Assembly: GCA_949130485.1 (NCBI GenBank)
Contig: OX422191.1
Coordinates: 5,581,754 to 5,645,753 of the forward strand
DNA length: 64,000 nt
Direction of reading: 5' to 3'
Origin: Agelas oroides
Lineage: Eukaryota; Porifera; Demospongiae; Agelasida; Agelasidae
Position 1 is the stretch's first letter; every line of letters starts with the position of its first letter. Made by a program: the position numbers and the translations under genes. Positions 1-14,560 of this stretch are shown piece by piece. Under the pieces are notes generated by a model, which did no database searches, was not told the DNA's origin, and was given only the letters and a program-made list of their open reading frames with translations.

Positions 1-1142
1 GATCTTCTCTCCCACTTAAACAGGCCTGTATGTGCTTCACAGTACCCAATCGGGAGGTTAAAACGGCGTTATCAAGTCTTTCCGCACATAAACAGGCTTA
101 CATGAGCCTCACAGGACCTCCACAGTGGTAAAAACTGCTTTCTCGACCGTCCCTGGCACTTAAACAGGCCTACACGTGCTTCATAGCATTTCCTCGGAGG
201 TTAAAACGGCGTTATCTGGTCTTTCTCGCACATTTGCAGGCATGCACGAGCATCACAGGACTTCAACAGTGGTGAAAACATCTTTCGCGATCGTCTACGG
301 CACTTAAACAAGCCTACACGTGCTTCATAGCACGCCCTCGGAGGTTAAAACGGCGTTATCAAGTCTTTGCAGCACATAAACAAGCTTGCACCAACCTCAC
401 AGGGCATCCACAGAGTTAAAAACTGCTTTCTCGATTTTCCGTGACACTTAAACAGGCCTGTACGTGCTTCAGAGTACCCCATCGGAGGTTAAAACGGCGT
501 TATCATGTCTTTCCGCACATAATCAGGCTTACATGAGCCTCACAGTACCTCCACAGTGGTAAAAACTGCTTTCTCGACCGTCCCTGGCACTTAAACAGGC
601 CTACACGTGCTTCATAGCACGCACTCGGAGGTGAAAACGGCGTTATCAGGTCTTTTCCGCACATAAACAGACTTGCACCAACATCACAGGGGAACCACAA
701 CAGTGCAAACTGCTTTCTCGATCGTCCCTGGCACTTAATCAGGCGTCCATGTGCTTCACAGCACCCCCTCCGAGGTTAAAACGGTGGTATCAGGCCTTTC
801 CCGCACATAAACAAGCTTGCACCAAACTCACAGGGCTTCCACAGCGATAAAAACTGCTTTCTCGATCTTCTCTGACACTTAAACAGGCCTGTACGTGCTT
901 CACAGTACCCCATCAGAGGTTAAATCGGCGTTATCAGGTATTTCTCGCACATAAACAGGCATGCACGAGCATCACAGGACTTCAACAGAGGTGAAAACTG
1001 CTTTCTCGATCGTCTATGGCTCTTAAACAGGCCTACAGGAGCTTCACAGCACCTACTCAAACGATAAAACGGCGTTATCATGTCTTTTTAGCACATAAAC
1101 AAGCTTACACCAACCTCACAAGGATTCCACGGAGGTAAAAGC

Positions 1143-4100
1143 TGCTTTCTCGATCTTCTCTTCCACTTAAACAGGCCTGTATGTGCTTCACAGTACCCAA
1201 TCGGAGGTTAAAACGGCGTTATCATGCCTTTCCGCACATAAACAGGCTTACATGTGCCTCACAGGACCTCTACAGTTGTAAAAACTGCTTCCTCGACCGT
1301 CCCTGGCACTTAAACAGGCCTACACGTGCTTCATAGCATCTCCTCGGAGGTTAAAACGGCGTTATCTGGTCTTTCTCGCACATTTGCAGGCATGCACGAG
1401 CATCACAGGACTTCAACAGTGGTGAAAACTTCTTTCACGTTCGTCTACACCTCATAAACAGGCCTACACGTGCTTCATAGCACGCCCTCTGAGGTTAAAA
1501 CGGCGTTATCAGGTCTTTTCAGCACATAAACAAGCTTGCACCAACCTCACAGGGCATCCACAGAGTTAAAAACTGCTTTCTCGATTTTCTGTGACACTTA
1601 AACAGGCCTGTACGTGCTTCAGAGTACCCCATTGGAGGTTAAAACGGCGTTATCATGTCTTTCCGCACATAAACAGGCTTACATGAGCCTCACAGGACCT
1701 CCACAGTGGTAAAAACTGCTTTCTCGACCGTCCCTGGCACTTAAACAGGCCTACACGTGCTTCATAGCACGCCCTCGGAGGTTAAAACGGCGTTATCAGG
1801 TCTTTTCCGCACATAAACAGACTTACAACAACATCACTGGGGATCCACAACAGTGCAAACTGCTTTCTCGATCGTCCCTGGCACTTAATCAGGCGTCCTT
1901 GTGCTTCACAGCACCCCCTCCGAGGTTAAAACGGTGGTATCAGGCCTTTCCCGCACATAAACAAGCTTGCACCAAACTCACAGGGATTCCACAGCGGTAA
2001 TAACTGCTTTTTCGATCTTCTCTTCCACTTAAACAGGCCTGTACGTGCTTCACAGTACCCCATCGGAGGTTAAATCGGCGTTATCAGGTCTTTCTCGCAC
2101 ATAAACAGGCATGCACGAGCATCACAGGACTTCAACAGAGGTGAAAACTGCTTTCTCGATTGTCTATGGCTCTTAAACAGGCCTACACGTGCTTCATAGC
2201 ACGCCTTCGGTGGTTAAAACGGCGTTATCAGCTCTTTTCCGCACATAAACAGGCTTGCACTAACCTCACAGGGCTTCCACAGTGGTGAAAACTGCTTTCT
2301 CGATCGTCCCTGGCACTTAAACCTACTTGCACATGCTTCACAGTACCCCCTCGGAGGTTAAAACGACGTTATCAGGTCTTTCTCGCACATAAACAGGCTT
2401 GCACGAGCATCACAGGGCTTCAACAGTGGTGAAAACTGCTTTCTCGATCGCCTATGGGTCCTAAACAGGCCTACACGTGTTTCATAGCACGACCTCGGAG
2501 GTTAAAATCGGCGTTATCAGGTCTTTTCCGCACACAAACAGGCTTGCACTAACCTCACAGGGCCTCCACAGTCGTGAAAACTGCTTTCTCGATCTTCTCT
2601 GCCACTTAAAGCAGACTGTACGTGCTTCACAGCACCTCCTCGGAGGTTAAAAAGGCGTTATCATGTCTTTTCAGCACATAAACAAGCTTGCACCAACCTC
2701 ACAAGGCTTCCACAGAGGTAAAATTTGCTTTCTCGATCTTCTCTTCCACTTAAACAGGCCTGTATGTGCTTCACAGTACCCAATCGGAGGTTAAAACGGC
2801 GTTATCATGCCTTTCCGCACATAAACAGGCTTACATGAGCCTCACAGGACCTCTACAGTTGTAAAAACTGCTTCCTCGACCGTCCCTGGCACTTAAACAG
2901 GCCTACACGTGCTTCATAGCATCTCCTCGGAGGTTAAAACGGCGTTATCTGGTCTTTCTCGCACATTTGCAGGCATGCACGAGCATCACAGGACTTCAAC
3001 AGTGGTGAAAACTTCTTTCGCGATCGTCTACGGCTCTTAAACAGGCCTACACGTGCTTCATAGCACGCCCTCTGAGGTTAAACGGCGTTATCAGGTCTTT
3101 TCAGCACATAAACAAGCTTGCACCAACCTCACAGGGCATCCACAGAGTTAAAAACTGCTTTCTTGATTTTCTGTGACACTTAAACAGGCCTGTACGTGCT
3201 TCAGAGTTCCCCATTGGAGGTTAAAACGGCGTTATCATGTCTTTCCGCACATAATCAGGCTTACATGAGCCTCACAGGACCTCCACAGTGGTAAAAACTG
3301 CTTTCTCGACCGTCCCTGGCACTTAAACAGGCCTACACGTGCTTCATAGCACACCCTCGGAGGTTAAAACGGCGTTATCAGGTCTTTTCCGCACATAAAC
3401 AGACTTGCAACAGCATCACAGGGGATCCACAACAGTGCAAACTGCTTTCTCGATCGTCCCTGGCACTTAATCAGGCGTCCATGTGCTTCACAGCACCCCC
3501 TCCGAGGTTAAAACGGTGGTATCAGGCCTTTCCCGCACATAAACAAGCTTGCACCAAACTCACAGGGATTCCACAGCGGTAATAACTGCTTTTTCGATCT
3601 TCTCTTCCACTTAAACAGGCCTGTACGTGCTTCACAGTACCCCATCGGAGGTTAAATCGGCGTTATCAGGTCTTTCTCGCACATAAACAGGCATGCACGA
3701 GCATCACAGGACTTCAACAGAGGTGAAAACTGCTTTCTCGATTGTCTATGGCTCTTGAACAGGCCTACACGTGCTTCATAGCACGCCTTCGGTGGTTAAA
3801 ACGGCGTTATCAGCTCTTTTCCGCACATAAACAGGCTTGCACTAACCTCACAGGGCTTCCACAGTGGTGAAAACTGCTTTCTCGATCGTCCCTTGCACTT
3901 AAACCTACCTGCACATGCTTCACAGTACCCCATCGGAGGTTAAAACGACGTTATCAGGTCTTTCTCGCACATAAACAGGCTTGCACGAGCATCACACGGC
4001 TTCAACAGTGGTGAAAACTGCTTTCTCGATCGCCTATGGGTCCTAAACAGGCTTACACGTGTTTCATAGCACGACCTCGGAAGTTAAAAACGGCGTTATC

Positions 4101-4308
4101 AGGTCATTCTCACGCAGAAACAGGCATGCACGAGCATCAAAGGACTTCAACAGTGGTGAAAACTGCTTTCTCGATCGTCTATGGCTCTTAAACAGGCCTA
4201 TACGTGCTTCACAGCACCAACTCAAACGATAAAACGGAGTTATCAGGTCTTTTCAGCACATAAACAAGCTTACACCAACCTCACAGGGCTTCCACAGCGG
4301 TAAAAACT
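1143..4308 (+). repeat. Higher-order repeat of about 1583 bp (11 monomers), two copies
   Basis: The segment from 1143 recurs from 2726, a shift of 1583 bp or about 11 monomers. The two copies share private variants: TGCAGG replacing AAACAGG in one monomer (1385 and 2968), the TTGTAAAAACTGCTTCCTCG variant (1274 and 2857), and CGCCTATGGGTCCTAAACAGG (2450 and 4033). The second copy becomes less alike after about 4.1 kb. The first 1.1 kb of the window belongs to the same set, with a shift of 1151 bp. Confidence 0.8.
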
Positions 4309-5786
4309 GCTTTCTCGATCTTCTCTGCCACTTAAACAATCCTGTACGTGCTTCACAGTACCCCATCGGAGGTTAAATCGGCGTTATCAGGTCTTTCTCG
4401 CACATAAACAGGCATGCACGAGCATCACAGGGCTTCCACAGAGGTAAAAACTGCTTTCTCGATTTTCTGTGACACTTAAACAGGCCTGTACGTGCTTCAG
4501 AGTACCACATCGGAGGTTAAAACGGCGTTATCATGTCTTTCCGCACATAATCAGGCTTACATGAGCCTCACAGGACCTCCACAGTGGTAAAAACTGCTTT
4601 CTCGACCGTCCCTGGCACTTAAACAGGCCTACACGTGCTTTATAGCACTCCCTCGGAGGTTAAAACGGCGTTATCAGGTCTTTTTCGAACATAAACAGAC
4701 TTGCACCAACATCACAGGGCATCCACAACAGTGCAAACTGCTTTCTCGATCGTCCCTGGCACTTAATCAGGCGTCGATGTGCTTCACAGCACCCCCTCCG
4801 AGGCTAAAACGGTGATATTAGGCCTTTCCCGCACATAAACAGGCATGCACGAGCATCACAGGACTTCAACAGTCGTCAAAACTGCTTTCTCGATCTTCTC
4901 AGCCACTTAAAGAAGCCTGTACGTGCTTCACAGCACCTCCTCGGAGGTTAAAACGGCGTTATTAAGTCCTTTCATCACATAAACAAGCTTGCACCAACAC
5001 CACAGGTCATCCACAGCGGTCAAAACTGTTTTCTCGATCTTCTCTGCCATTTAAACAATCCTGTACGTGCTTCACATTACCCCATCGGAGGTTAAAACGG
5101 CGTTATCATGTCTTTTCCGCACATAAACCGGCTTACATGAGCCTCACAGGACCTCCACGGTGGTAAACACTGCTTTCTCGACCGTCCCTAGGACTTAAAC
5201 AGGCCTACACGTGCTTAAAAGCATCTCCTCGGAGGTTAAAACGGCGTTAGCATTTCTTTCTCACACATATACAGGCTTGTACGAGCATCACAGGACTTCA
5301 ACAGTGGTGAAAACTGCTTTCTCGATCGTCTATGGCACTTAAACAGGCCTACACGAGCTTCAACGAACCTACTCAGACTTTAAAACGGCGTTATCAGGTC
5401 TTTTCCGCACATAAACAGGCTTGCACGAGCCTCACAGGACTGCCACAGTGGGGAAAACTGCTTTCTCGACCGTCCCTGGCACTTAATCAGGCGTCCATGT
5501 GCTTCACAGCAACCCCTCCGAATTTAAAACGGTGGTATCAGGCATTTCCCGCACATAAACAAGATTGCACAAACCTTCCACAGCGGTAAAAACTGCTTTC
5601 TCGATCTTCTATGCCACTTAAACAAGCCTGTACGTGCTTCACAGCACCTCCTCGGAGGTTAAAACGGCGTTATCAGGTTTTTTAGCACATAAACAAGCTT
5701 GCACCAACCTCACAGGGCTTCCAAAGCGGTCAAACTTCTTTCTCTGCCACTTAAACAGGCCTGTACGTGCTTCGCAGTACCACATC

Positions 5787-5911
5787 GGAGGTTAAAACGG
5801 CGTTATCATGTCTTTTCCGCATATAAACAGGCTGACATGAGCCTGACAGGACCTCCACAGTGAAGTCCTGTTTATGTGCGGAAAAGATATGATAACGCCG
5901 TTTTAACCTCC
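5787..5911. repeat. Micro-inversion in the array making an inverted repeat
   Basis: At about 5864-5911 a single piece of roughly 48 bp of monomer is written in the opposite orientation inside the forward array. It reads TTTATGTGCGGAAAAGA then ATAACGCCGTTTTAACCTCC. It faces the forward copy at 5787-5831, giving two arms of about 45 bp with a spacer of about 35 bp. The forward array resumes at once with TTGAGCCTCACAGGACCTCC. It is the only local orientation flip I found in the left array. Confidence 0.9.
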
Positions 5912-8900
5912 TTGAGCCTCACAGGACCTCCGGAGTGGTAAACACTGCTTTCTCGACCGTCCCTGGCACTTAAACAGGCCTACACGTGCTTCAAAGCATC
6001 TTCTCGCAGGTTAAAACGGCGTTATCCGTTCTTTCTCGCACATATACCGGCTTGCACGAGCATCAAAGGACTTCAACAGTGGTGAAAACTGCTTTCTCGA
6101 TCGTCTATGGCACTCAAACAGGCCTACACGTGCTTCACAGCACCTACTCAAACTTTAAAATGGCGTTATCAGGTCTTTCTCGCACATAAACAGACTTACA
6201 CCAACCTCACAGGGCTTCCACAGCGGTTGAAAACTGCTTTCTCGATCTTCTCTGCCACTTAAACAGGCCTGTACGTGCTTCACAGTACCCCATCGGAGGT
6301 TAAAACGGCGTTATCATGTCTTTTCAGCACATAAACAGGCTTACATGAGCCTCAGAGGACCTCTACAGTGGTGAAAACTGCTTTCTCGACCGTCCCTGGC
6401 ACTTAAACTGGCCTACACGTGCTTGAAAGCATCTCCTCGGAGGTTAAAACGGCGTTATCAGGTCTTTTCCGCACATAAACAAGCTTGCACGAGCCTCACA
6501 GGACCGTCAGACTCTCAGTGGGGTAAACTGCTTTAATGACCGTTCCCGGCACTTAAACAGGCCTACACGTTCTTCACAGCACCTCCTGGGGGGTTCAAAC
6601 GGTGTTATCAGGTCTTTCCCGCACATAAACAGGCTTGAACCAACCACACAGGGTCTCCACAGCAGTGAAAACTGCTTTCTCGATCTTCTCTGGTACATAA
6701 ACAGGCCTGCACGTGCTTCACAGTACCCCATCGGAGGTTAAAACGGCGTTATCACGTCTTTTGCGCACATAAACAGGCTTCCATGAGCCTCACAGGACCA
6801 CCACAGTGGTGAAAACTGCTTTCTCGACCGTCCCTGGCACTTAAACAGGCCTACACGTGCTTCAAAGCATCTCCACGGAGGTTAAAACGGTGTTATCAGG
6901 TCTTTCCTGAAATTAAACAGGCTTGAACCAAGCACACAGGGCCTCCACAGCAGTGAAAACTGCTTTCTCGATCTTCTCTGGCACAAAAAACAGGCCTGCA
7001 TGTGTTTCACAGTGCCTAATTGGAGGTTAAAACGGTGTTATCAGGTCTTTTCCGCACATAAACAGGCTTGCACTAACCTCACAGGGCTTCCACAGTGGTG
7101 AAAACTGCTTTCTCGATCTTCTCTGGCACTTAAACAGGCCTGCAAGTGCATCACAGTACCCACTCGGATGTTAAAACGGCATTATCAGGTCTTTTCCGCA
7201 CATAAACAGGCTTGCACGAGCTTCACAGGACCGCCACAGTGGGGAAAACTGCTTTCTCGATCGTCCCTGGCACTTAAACAGGCCTACACGTGCTTCAAAG
7301 CATCTCCACGGAGGTTAAAACGGTGTTATCAGGTCTTTCCTGCAATTAAACAGGCTTGAACCAAGCACACAGGGCTTCCACAGCATTGAAAACTGCTTTC
7401 TCGATCTTCTCTGGCACAAAAAACAGGCCTGCAAGTGCATCACAGTACCCACTCGGATGTTAAAACGGCGTTATCAGGTCTTTTCCGCACATAAACAGGC
7501 TTGCACGAGCCTCACAGGACTGCCACAGTGGGGAAAACTGCTTTCTCGATCGTCCCTGGCACATAATCAGGCGTCCATGTGCTTCACAGCAACCCCTCCG
7601 AGGTTAAAACGGTGGTAGAAGGCCTTTCCCGCACATACACAAGCTTGCACAGACCTTCCACAGCGGACAAAACTGCTTTCTCGATCTTCTCTGCAACTTA
7701 AAGAAGCCTGTACGTGCTTCACAGCACCTCCTCGGAGGTTAAAACGGCGTTATCAGGTCTTTCTCGCACATAGACAAGCTTGCACCAACCTCACAGGGCT
7801 TCCACAGCGGTCAAAACAGCTTTCTCGATCTTCTCTGCCACTTAAACAGGTCTGTACGTGCTTCACAGTACCCCATCGGAGGTGAAAACGGCGTTAGCAT
7901 GTCTTTTCCGCACATAAAAAAAGGCTTACATGAACCTCGCAGGACCTACAAAGTGGTGAAAACTGCTTTCTCGACCGTCCCTGGCACTTAAACAGGCCTA
8001 CACGTGCTTCAAAGCATCTCCTCGGAGGTTAAAACGGCGTTATCATGTCTTTCTCGCGCATAAACAGGCTTTCACGAGCATCACAGGACGTCAACAGTGG
8101 TGAAAACTGCTTTCTCGATCGTCTATGGCACTTAAACAGGCCTACACGTGCTTCATAGCAGGCCCTCGGTGGTTTAAACGGCTCTTTTCCGCACATAAAC
8201 AGGCTTGCACTAACCTCACAGGGCTTCGACAGTGGTGAAAACTGCTTTCTCGATCTTCTCTGGCACTTAAACAGGCCTGCTAGTGCATCACAGTACCCAC
8301 TTGGATGTTAAAACGGCGGTATCAGGCCTTTCCCGCACATAAACAAGCATGCACCAAACTCACAGGGCTTCAACAGCGGTCAAAACTGCTTTCCCGATCT
8401 TCTCTGCTACTTAAAGAAGCCTGTACGTGTTTAACAGCACCTCTTCGGAGGTTAAAACGGGGTTGTCAGCTCCTTTCAGAACATAAACAAGCTTGCACCA
8501 AACTCACAGGGCTCCCACAGCGGTCAAAACTGCTTTCTCGATCTTCTGTGCCAGTTAAACAGGCCTGTACATGCTTCACAGTACCCAAACGAATGTTAAA
8601 ACGGCGTTATCATGTCTTTTCCGCACATAAGCAGGCTTACATGAGCCTCACAGGACCTGCACAGAGGTGAAAACTGCTTTCTCGACCGTCCCTGGCACTT
8701 AAACAGGCCTACACGTGCTTCAAAGCATCTCCTCGGAGGTTAAAACGGCCTTTTCAGGTCTTTCTCGCACATAAACATGATTGCACGAGCATCACAGGAC
8801 TTCAACAGTGGTGAAAACCGCTTTCTCGATCGTCCCTGGCACTGAAAGATGCATCCACGTGCTTCACCGTAGCACCTAGGTGGTTAAAACGGCGTTATCA

Positions 8901-11579
8901 GGTCTTTCTCGCACCTAAACAGGCTTGCACTAAGCACACAGGTCTTCCACAGTGGTGAAAACTGCTTTATCGATCTTCTCTGGCACTTAAACTGGCCTGC
9001 AAGTGCATCACAGATCTCATCGGAGGATAAAACGGCGTTATCATGTTATTATTGCACTTAAGCAGGCTTACATGAGCCTCACAGGACCTCCACAGTGGTG
9101 AAAACTGCTTTTTCGACCGTCCCTAGCACTTAAACAGGCCTACACGTGCTTCAAAGCATCTCCACGGAGGTTAAAACGGCGTTATCAGGTCTTTCTCGCA
9201 CATAAACATGCTTGCACTAAGCTCACAGGGCTTCCACAGTGGTGAAAACTGCTTGCACGATTTTCTCTGGCACTTAAACAGGCCTGCAAGTGCATCACAG
9301 TACCCCATCGGAGGATAAAACGGCGTTATCATGTTATTATCGCACTTAAACAGGCTTACATGAGCCTCACAGGACCTCCACAGTGGTGAAAACTGCTTTT
9401 TCGTCCGTCCATAGCACTTAAACAGGTCTACACGTGCTTAAAAGCATCTCCTTGGAGGTTAAAACGGCGTTATCAGGTCTTTCTCGCACATAAACAGGCT
9501 AGCACTAAGCTCACAGGGCTTCCACAGTGGTGAAAACCGCTTTCTCGATCTCCTCTGGCACTTAAACAGGCCTGCAAGTACATCACAGTACCCACTCGGA
9601 TGTTAAAAAGGCTTTTATCAGGTCTTTTCCGCACATAAACAGGCTTACACGAGCCTCACAGGACCGAAACAGTGGGGAAAACTGCTTTCTCGATCGTCCC
9701 TGGCACTTAATCAGGCGTCCATGTGCTTCACAGCACCCACTTAGAGGCTAAAACGGTGGTATCAGCCCTTTCCCCCACATAAACAAGCTTGCACCAAATT
9801 CACAGGGATTCCACAGCGGTCAAAACTGCTTTCTCGATCTTCTCTGCTACTTAAAGAAGCCTGTACGTGCTTTACAGCACTGCCTCGGAGATTAAAACGG
9901 CGTTATCAGGTCTTTTCAGCACATAAACAAACTTGCACCAACCTCACAGGGCTTCAACAGCGGTCAAAACTGCTTTCTCGATCTTCTCTGTCACTTAAAC
10001 AGGCCTGTACGTGCTTCACAGCATCTACTCAGACGATAAAACGGCGTTATCAGGTCTTTTCCGCACATAAACAGGTTTGCACCAAACTCACAGGGCTTCC
10101 ACAGCGGTCAAAATTGCTTTCGCGATCTTCTCTGCCACTTAAAGAAGCCTGTACGTGCTACACAGCACCGCCGCGGAGGTTAAAACGGCGTTATCAGGTC
10201 TTTTCCGCACATAAACAAGCTTGCACCAACCTCAGAGGGCTTCCACAGCGGTCAAAACTGCTTTCTCGATCTTCTCTGGCACTTAAACAGGCCTGTACGT
10301 GCTTCACAGCACCTACTCAAACGATAAACCGGCGTTATCAGGTCTTTTCCGCACATAAACAAGCTTGTACCAACCTCACAGGGCTTCCACAGCGGTCAAA
10401 ACTGCTTTCTCGATCTTCTCTGGCACTTAAACAGGCCTGTACGTGCTTCACAGCACCTACTCAAACGATAAAACGGCGTTATCAGGTCTTTTCCGCACAT
10501 AAACCGGCTTGCACCAACCTCACAGGGCTTCCACAGCGGTCAAACCTTTCTGGATCTTCTCTGCCGCCTGTACGTGCTTCACAGTACACCATCGCAGTTT
10601 AAAACGGCGTTATCATCTGATTTACGCACATAAACCGGCTTACATGAGTCTCACAGGACCTCCACAGTGGTGAAAACTGCTTTCTTGTCCGTCCCTGGCA
10701 CTTAAACGGGCTTACAGGTGCTTCAAAGCATTTCCTCGGAGGTTAAAACGGCGCTTTCAGGTCTTTCTTGCACATAAACAGGCTTGCACGAGCATCCCAG
10801 GACTTTAACAGTGGTGAAAACTGCTTTCTCGATTGTCTATGGCACTTAAACAGGCCAACACGTGCTTCATAGCACGCCCTCGGAGGTTAAAACGGCGTTA
10901 TCAGGTCTTTTCCGCACATAAACAGGCTTGAACCAACCACACAGGGTCTCCACAGCAATGAAAACTGCTTTCTCGATTTTCTCTGCCACATAAACAAGCC
11001 TGCACGTACTTCACAGTACCTCATCGTAGGTTGAAACGGTGTTATCAGGTCTCTTCCGCACATAAACAGGCTTGCACTAACCTTACAGGGCTTCCACAGC
11101 GGTCAAAACTGCTTGTCAATCTTCTCTGCCACATAAACATGCCTATAGGATCTTCACAGTACCTCATCGTAGGTTAAAACGGTGTTATCAAGTCTTTTCC
11201 GCACATAAACAAGCTTGCACGGACCTCACAGGACCGCCACAGTGGGGAAAACTGCTTTCACGACCGTTCCTGACACTTAAACAGGCCTACACGTGCTTCA
11301 CAGCACCCCCTCCTAGGTTAAAATGGTTGTATCAGGCCTTTCCCGAAAATTAACAAGCTTGCACCAACCGCACAGGGCTTCCACAGCGGTCAAAACTGCT
11401 TTCTCGATCTTCTCTGCCACTTAAACAAGCCTGCACGTGCTTCACAGTACATCATAGTACGTTAAAACGGTGTTATCAGGTCATTTACGCACATAAACAG
11501 GCTTGCACTAACCTTATAGGGCTTCCACAGTGGTGAAAACTGCTTTCTCGATCTTCTCTGGCACTTAAACAGGCCTGCA

Positions 11580-14560
11580 AGTGCATCACAGTACCTACTC
11601 GTACGTTAAACGGCGTTATCTGGTCTTTTCCGCACATAAACAAGCTTGCACGAGACTCACAGGACCGCCACAGTGGGGAAAACTGCTTTCACGACCGTTC
11701 CTCGCACCTAAACAGGCATACACGTGTTTCACAGCACCCCCTCCTAGGTTAAAATGGTTGTATCAGGCCTTTCCCGCAAATAAACAAGCTTGCACCAACC
11801 TCACAGGGCTTCCACAGTGGTCAAAACTGCTTTCTCGATCTTCTCTGCCACATAAACAAGCCTATACGTGCTTCACAGTACCTCATCGTAGGTTAAAACG
11901 GTATTAACAAGTCTTTTCCGCACATAAACAAGCTTGCACGAGCCTCACAGGACCGCCACAGTGGGGAAAACTGCTTTCACGACCGTTCCTGGCACTTAAA
12001 CTGGCCTACACGTGCTTCACCGCACAGGGCTTCCACAGCGGTCAAAACTGCTTTCTCGATCATCTCTGCCACTTAAACAAGCCTGAACGTGCTTCAAAGT
12101 ACCTCATAGTAGGTTAAAACGGCGTTATCAGGTCTTTTCACCACATAAACCAGCTTACACCAACCTCACAGGACTTCCACAGCGGTCAAAACTGCTTTCT
12201 CGATCTTCTCTGCCACTTAAACAGGCCTGCACGTGCTACACAGTACCCCATCGGATGTTAAAATGGGCGTTATCATGTCTCTTCCCGACATAAACGGACT
12301 TACATGAGCCTCACAGGACCTCCACTGCGGTGAAAACTGCTTTCTCGACCGTCCCTAGCACTTAAACAGGCCTACACGTGCTTCAAAGCATCTCCTCGGC
12401 GATTAAAACGGCGTTATCAGGTCTTTCTCGCACATAAACACGCTTGCACTAACCTCACAGGGCTTCCACAGTGGTGAAAACTGCCTTCTCGATCTTCTCT
12501 GGCACTTAAACAGTCCTGCAAGTGCATCACAGTACCCACTCGGATGTTAAACAGCCTTATCTGGTCTTTTCCGCATATAAACAAGCTTGCACGAGCCTCA
12601 CAGGACCGCCACAGTGGGGAAAACTGCTTTCACGACCGTTCCTGGCACTTAAACAGGCCTACACGTGCTTCACAGCAACCCCTCCTAGGTTAAAATGGTT
12701 GTATCAGGCCTTTCCCGCAAATAAACAAGCTTGCACCAACAGCACAGGGCTTTCACAGCGGTCAAAACTGCTTTCTCGATCTTCTCTGCCACTTAAACAA
12801 GCCTGCACATGCTTCACGGTACCTCATAGAAGGTTAAAACGGTGGTATCAGGTCTTTTCCGCACATAAACAGGCTTGCACTAACCTTATAGTGCTTCCAC
12901 AGTGGTGAAAACTGTTTTCTCGATCTACTCAGGCACTTAAACAGGCCTGCAAGTGCATCACAGTACCCACTCGTATGTTAAACGGCGTTATCTGGTCTTT
13001 TCCGCACATAAACAAGCTTGCACTAGCCTCACAGGACCGCCACAGTGGGGAAAACTGCTTTCACGACCGTTCCTGGCACATAAACAAGCCTACACGTGCT
13101 TCACAGCACCCGATCCGAGGTTAAAATGGTGATAACAGGCCTTTCCCGCACATAAACAAGCTTGCACCTACAACACAGTGCTTCCACTGCGGTCAAAACT
13201 GCTTTCTCGATCGTCTCTGCCTCTTAAACAAGCCTGCACGTGCTTCACAGTACCTCATAGTAGGTTAAAACGGTGTTATCAGGTCTTTTCGGCACATAAA
13301 CAGGCTTCCACTAACTTCACAGGGCTTCCAAAGTGGTGAAAACTGCTTTCTCGATCTTCTCTGGCACTAAAACAGTCCTGCAAGTGCATCACAGTACCCA
13401 CTCGTATGTTAAACGGCGTTATCTGGTCTTTTCCGCACATAAACAACCTTGCACGAGCCTCACAGGATCGCCACAGTGGGGAAAACTCCTTTCACGACCG
13501 TTCCTGGCACCTAAACAGACCTACACGTGCTTCACAGCACCCCCTCCGAGGTTAAAATGGTGGTATCAGGCCTTTCCCGCAAATAAACAAGCTTGCACGA
13601 ACCTCACAGGGCTTCCACAGTGGTCAAAACTGCTTTCTCGATCTTCTCTGCCACTTAAACAGGCCTGCACGTGCTTCACAGTACCCCATCGGAGGTTAAA
13701 ACGGCGTTATCAGGTCTTTTCACCGGTTAAACAAGCTTGCACCAACCTCACAGTGCTTCCACAGCGTCCAAAACTGCTTTCTCGATCTTCTCTGCCTCTT
13801 AAACAGGCCTGCACGTATTTCACAGTACCCCATCGGAGGTTAAAACGGCGTTATCATGTCTTTCCCCCACATAAACAGCATTACATGAGCCTCACAGGAC
13901 CTCCACAGTGGTGAAAACTGCTTTCTCGACCGTTCCTGGCACTTAAACAGGCCTACACGTGCTTCAAAGCATCTCCTCGGAGGTTAAAACGGCGTTATCA
14001 GGTTTTTCCGCACATAAACAGTCTTGCACCAGCCTCACGGGACCTCCACTGTGGGGAAAACTGCTTTCACGATCGTCCCTGGCACTTAATCAGGCGTCCA
14101 TGTGCTTCACAGCAACCCCTCCGAGGTTAAAATGGTGGTATCAGGCCTTTCCCGCGCATAAACAGGCTTGCACAAACCTTCCACAGCGGTCAAAACTCCT
14201 TTCTCGATCTTCTCTGCCACATAAACAAGCCTATACGTGCTTCACAGTACCTCATCATAGGTTAAAACTGTGTTATCAGGTCTTTTCCGCATATAAACAA
14301 GCTTGCACGAGCCTCACAGGACCGCCACAGTGGGGAAAACTGCTTTCACGACCGTTCCTGGCACTTAAACAGGCCTACACGTGCTTCACAGCACCCCCTC
14401 CTAGGTTAAAATGGTGGTATCAGGCCTTACCCGCAAATAAACATGCTTGCACCAACCGCACAGGGCTTCCACAGCGGTCAAAACTGCTTTCTCGATCTTC
14501 TCTGCCACTTAAACAGGCCTGTACGTGCTTCACGGCACCACATCGGAGGTGAAAACAGCG
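11580..14560 (+). repeat. Block with a clear 432-bp trimer period
   Basis: Monomers beginning with AAGTGCATCACAGTACC, followed by GTATGTTAAACGGCGTTATC or a close variant, recur near 11578, 12519, 12949 and 13380. The last two intervals are about 430 bp and the first is about twice that, so the trimer is the repeating unit here. The period is divisible by 3, so one frame stays open for up to 197 codons. This is a by-product of the repeat. Confidence 0.75.
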
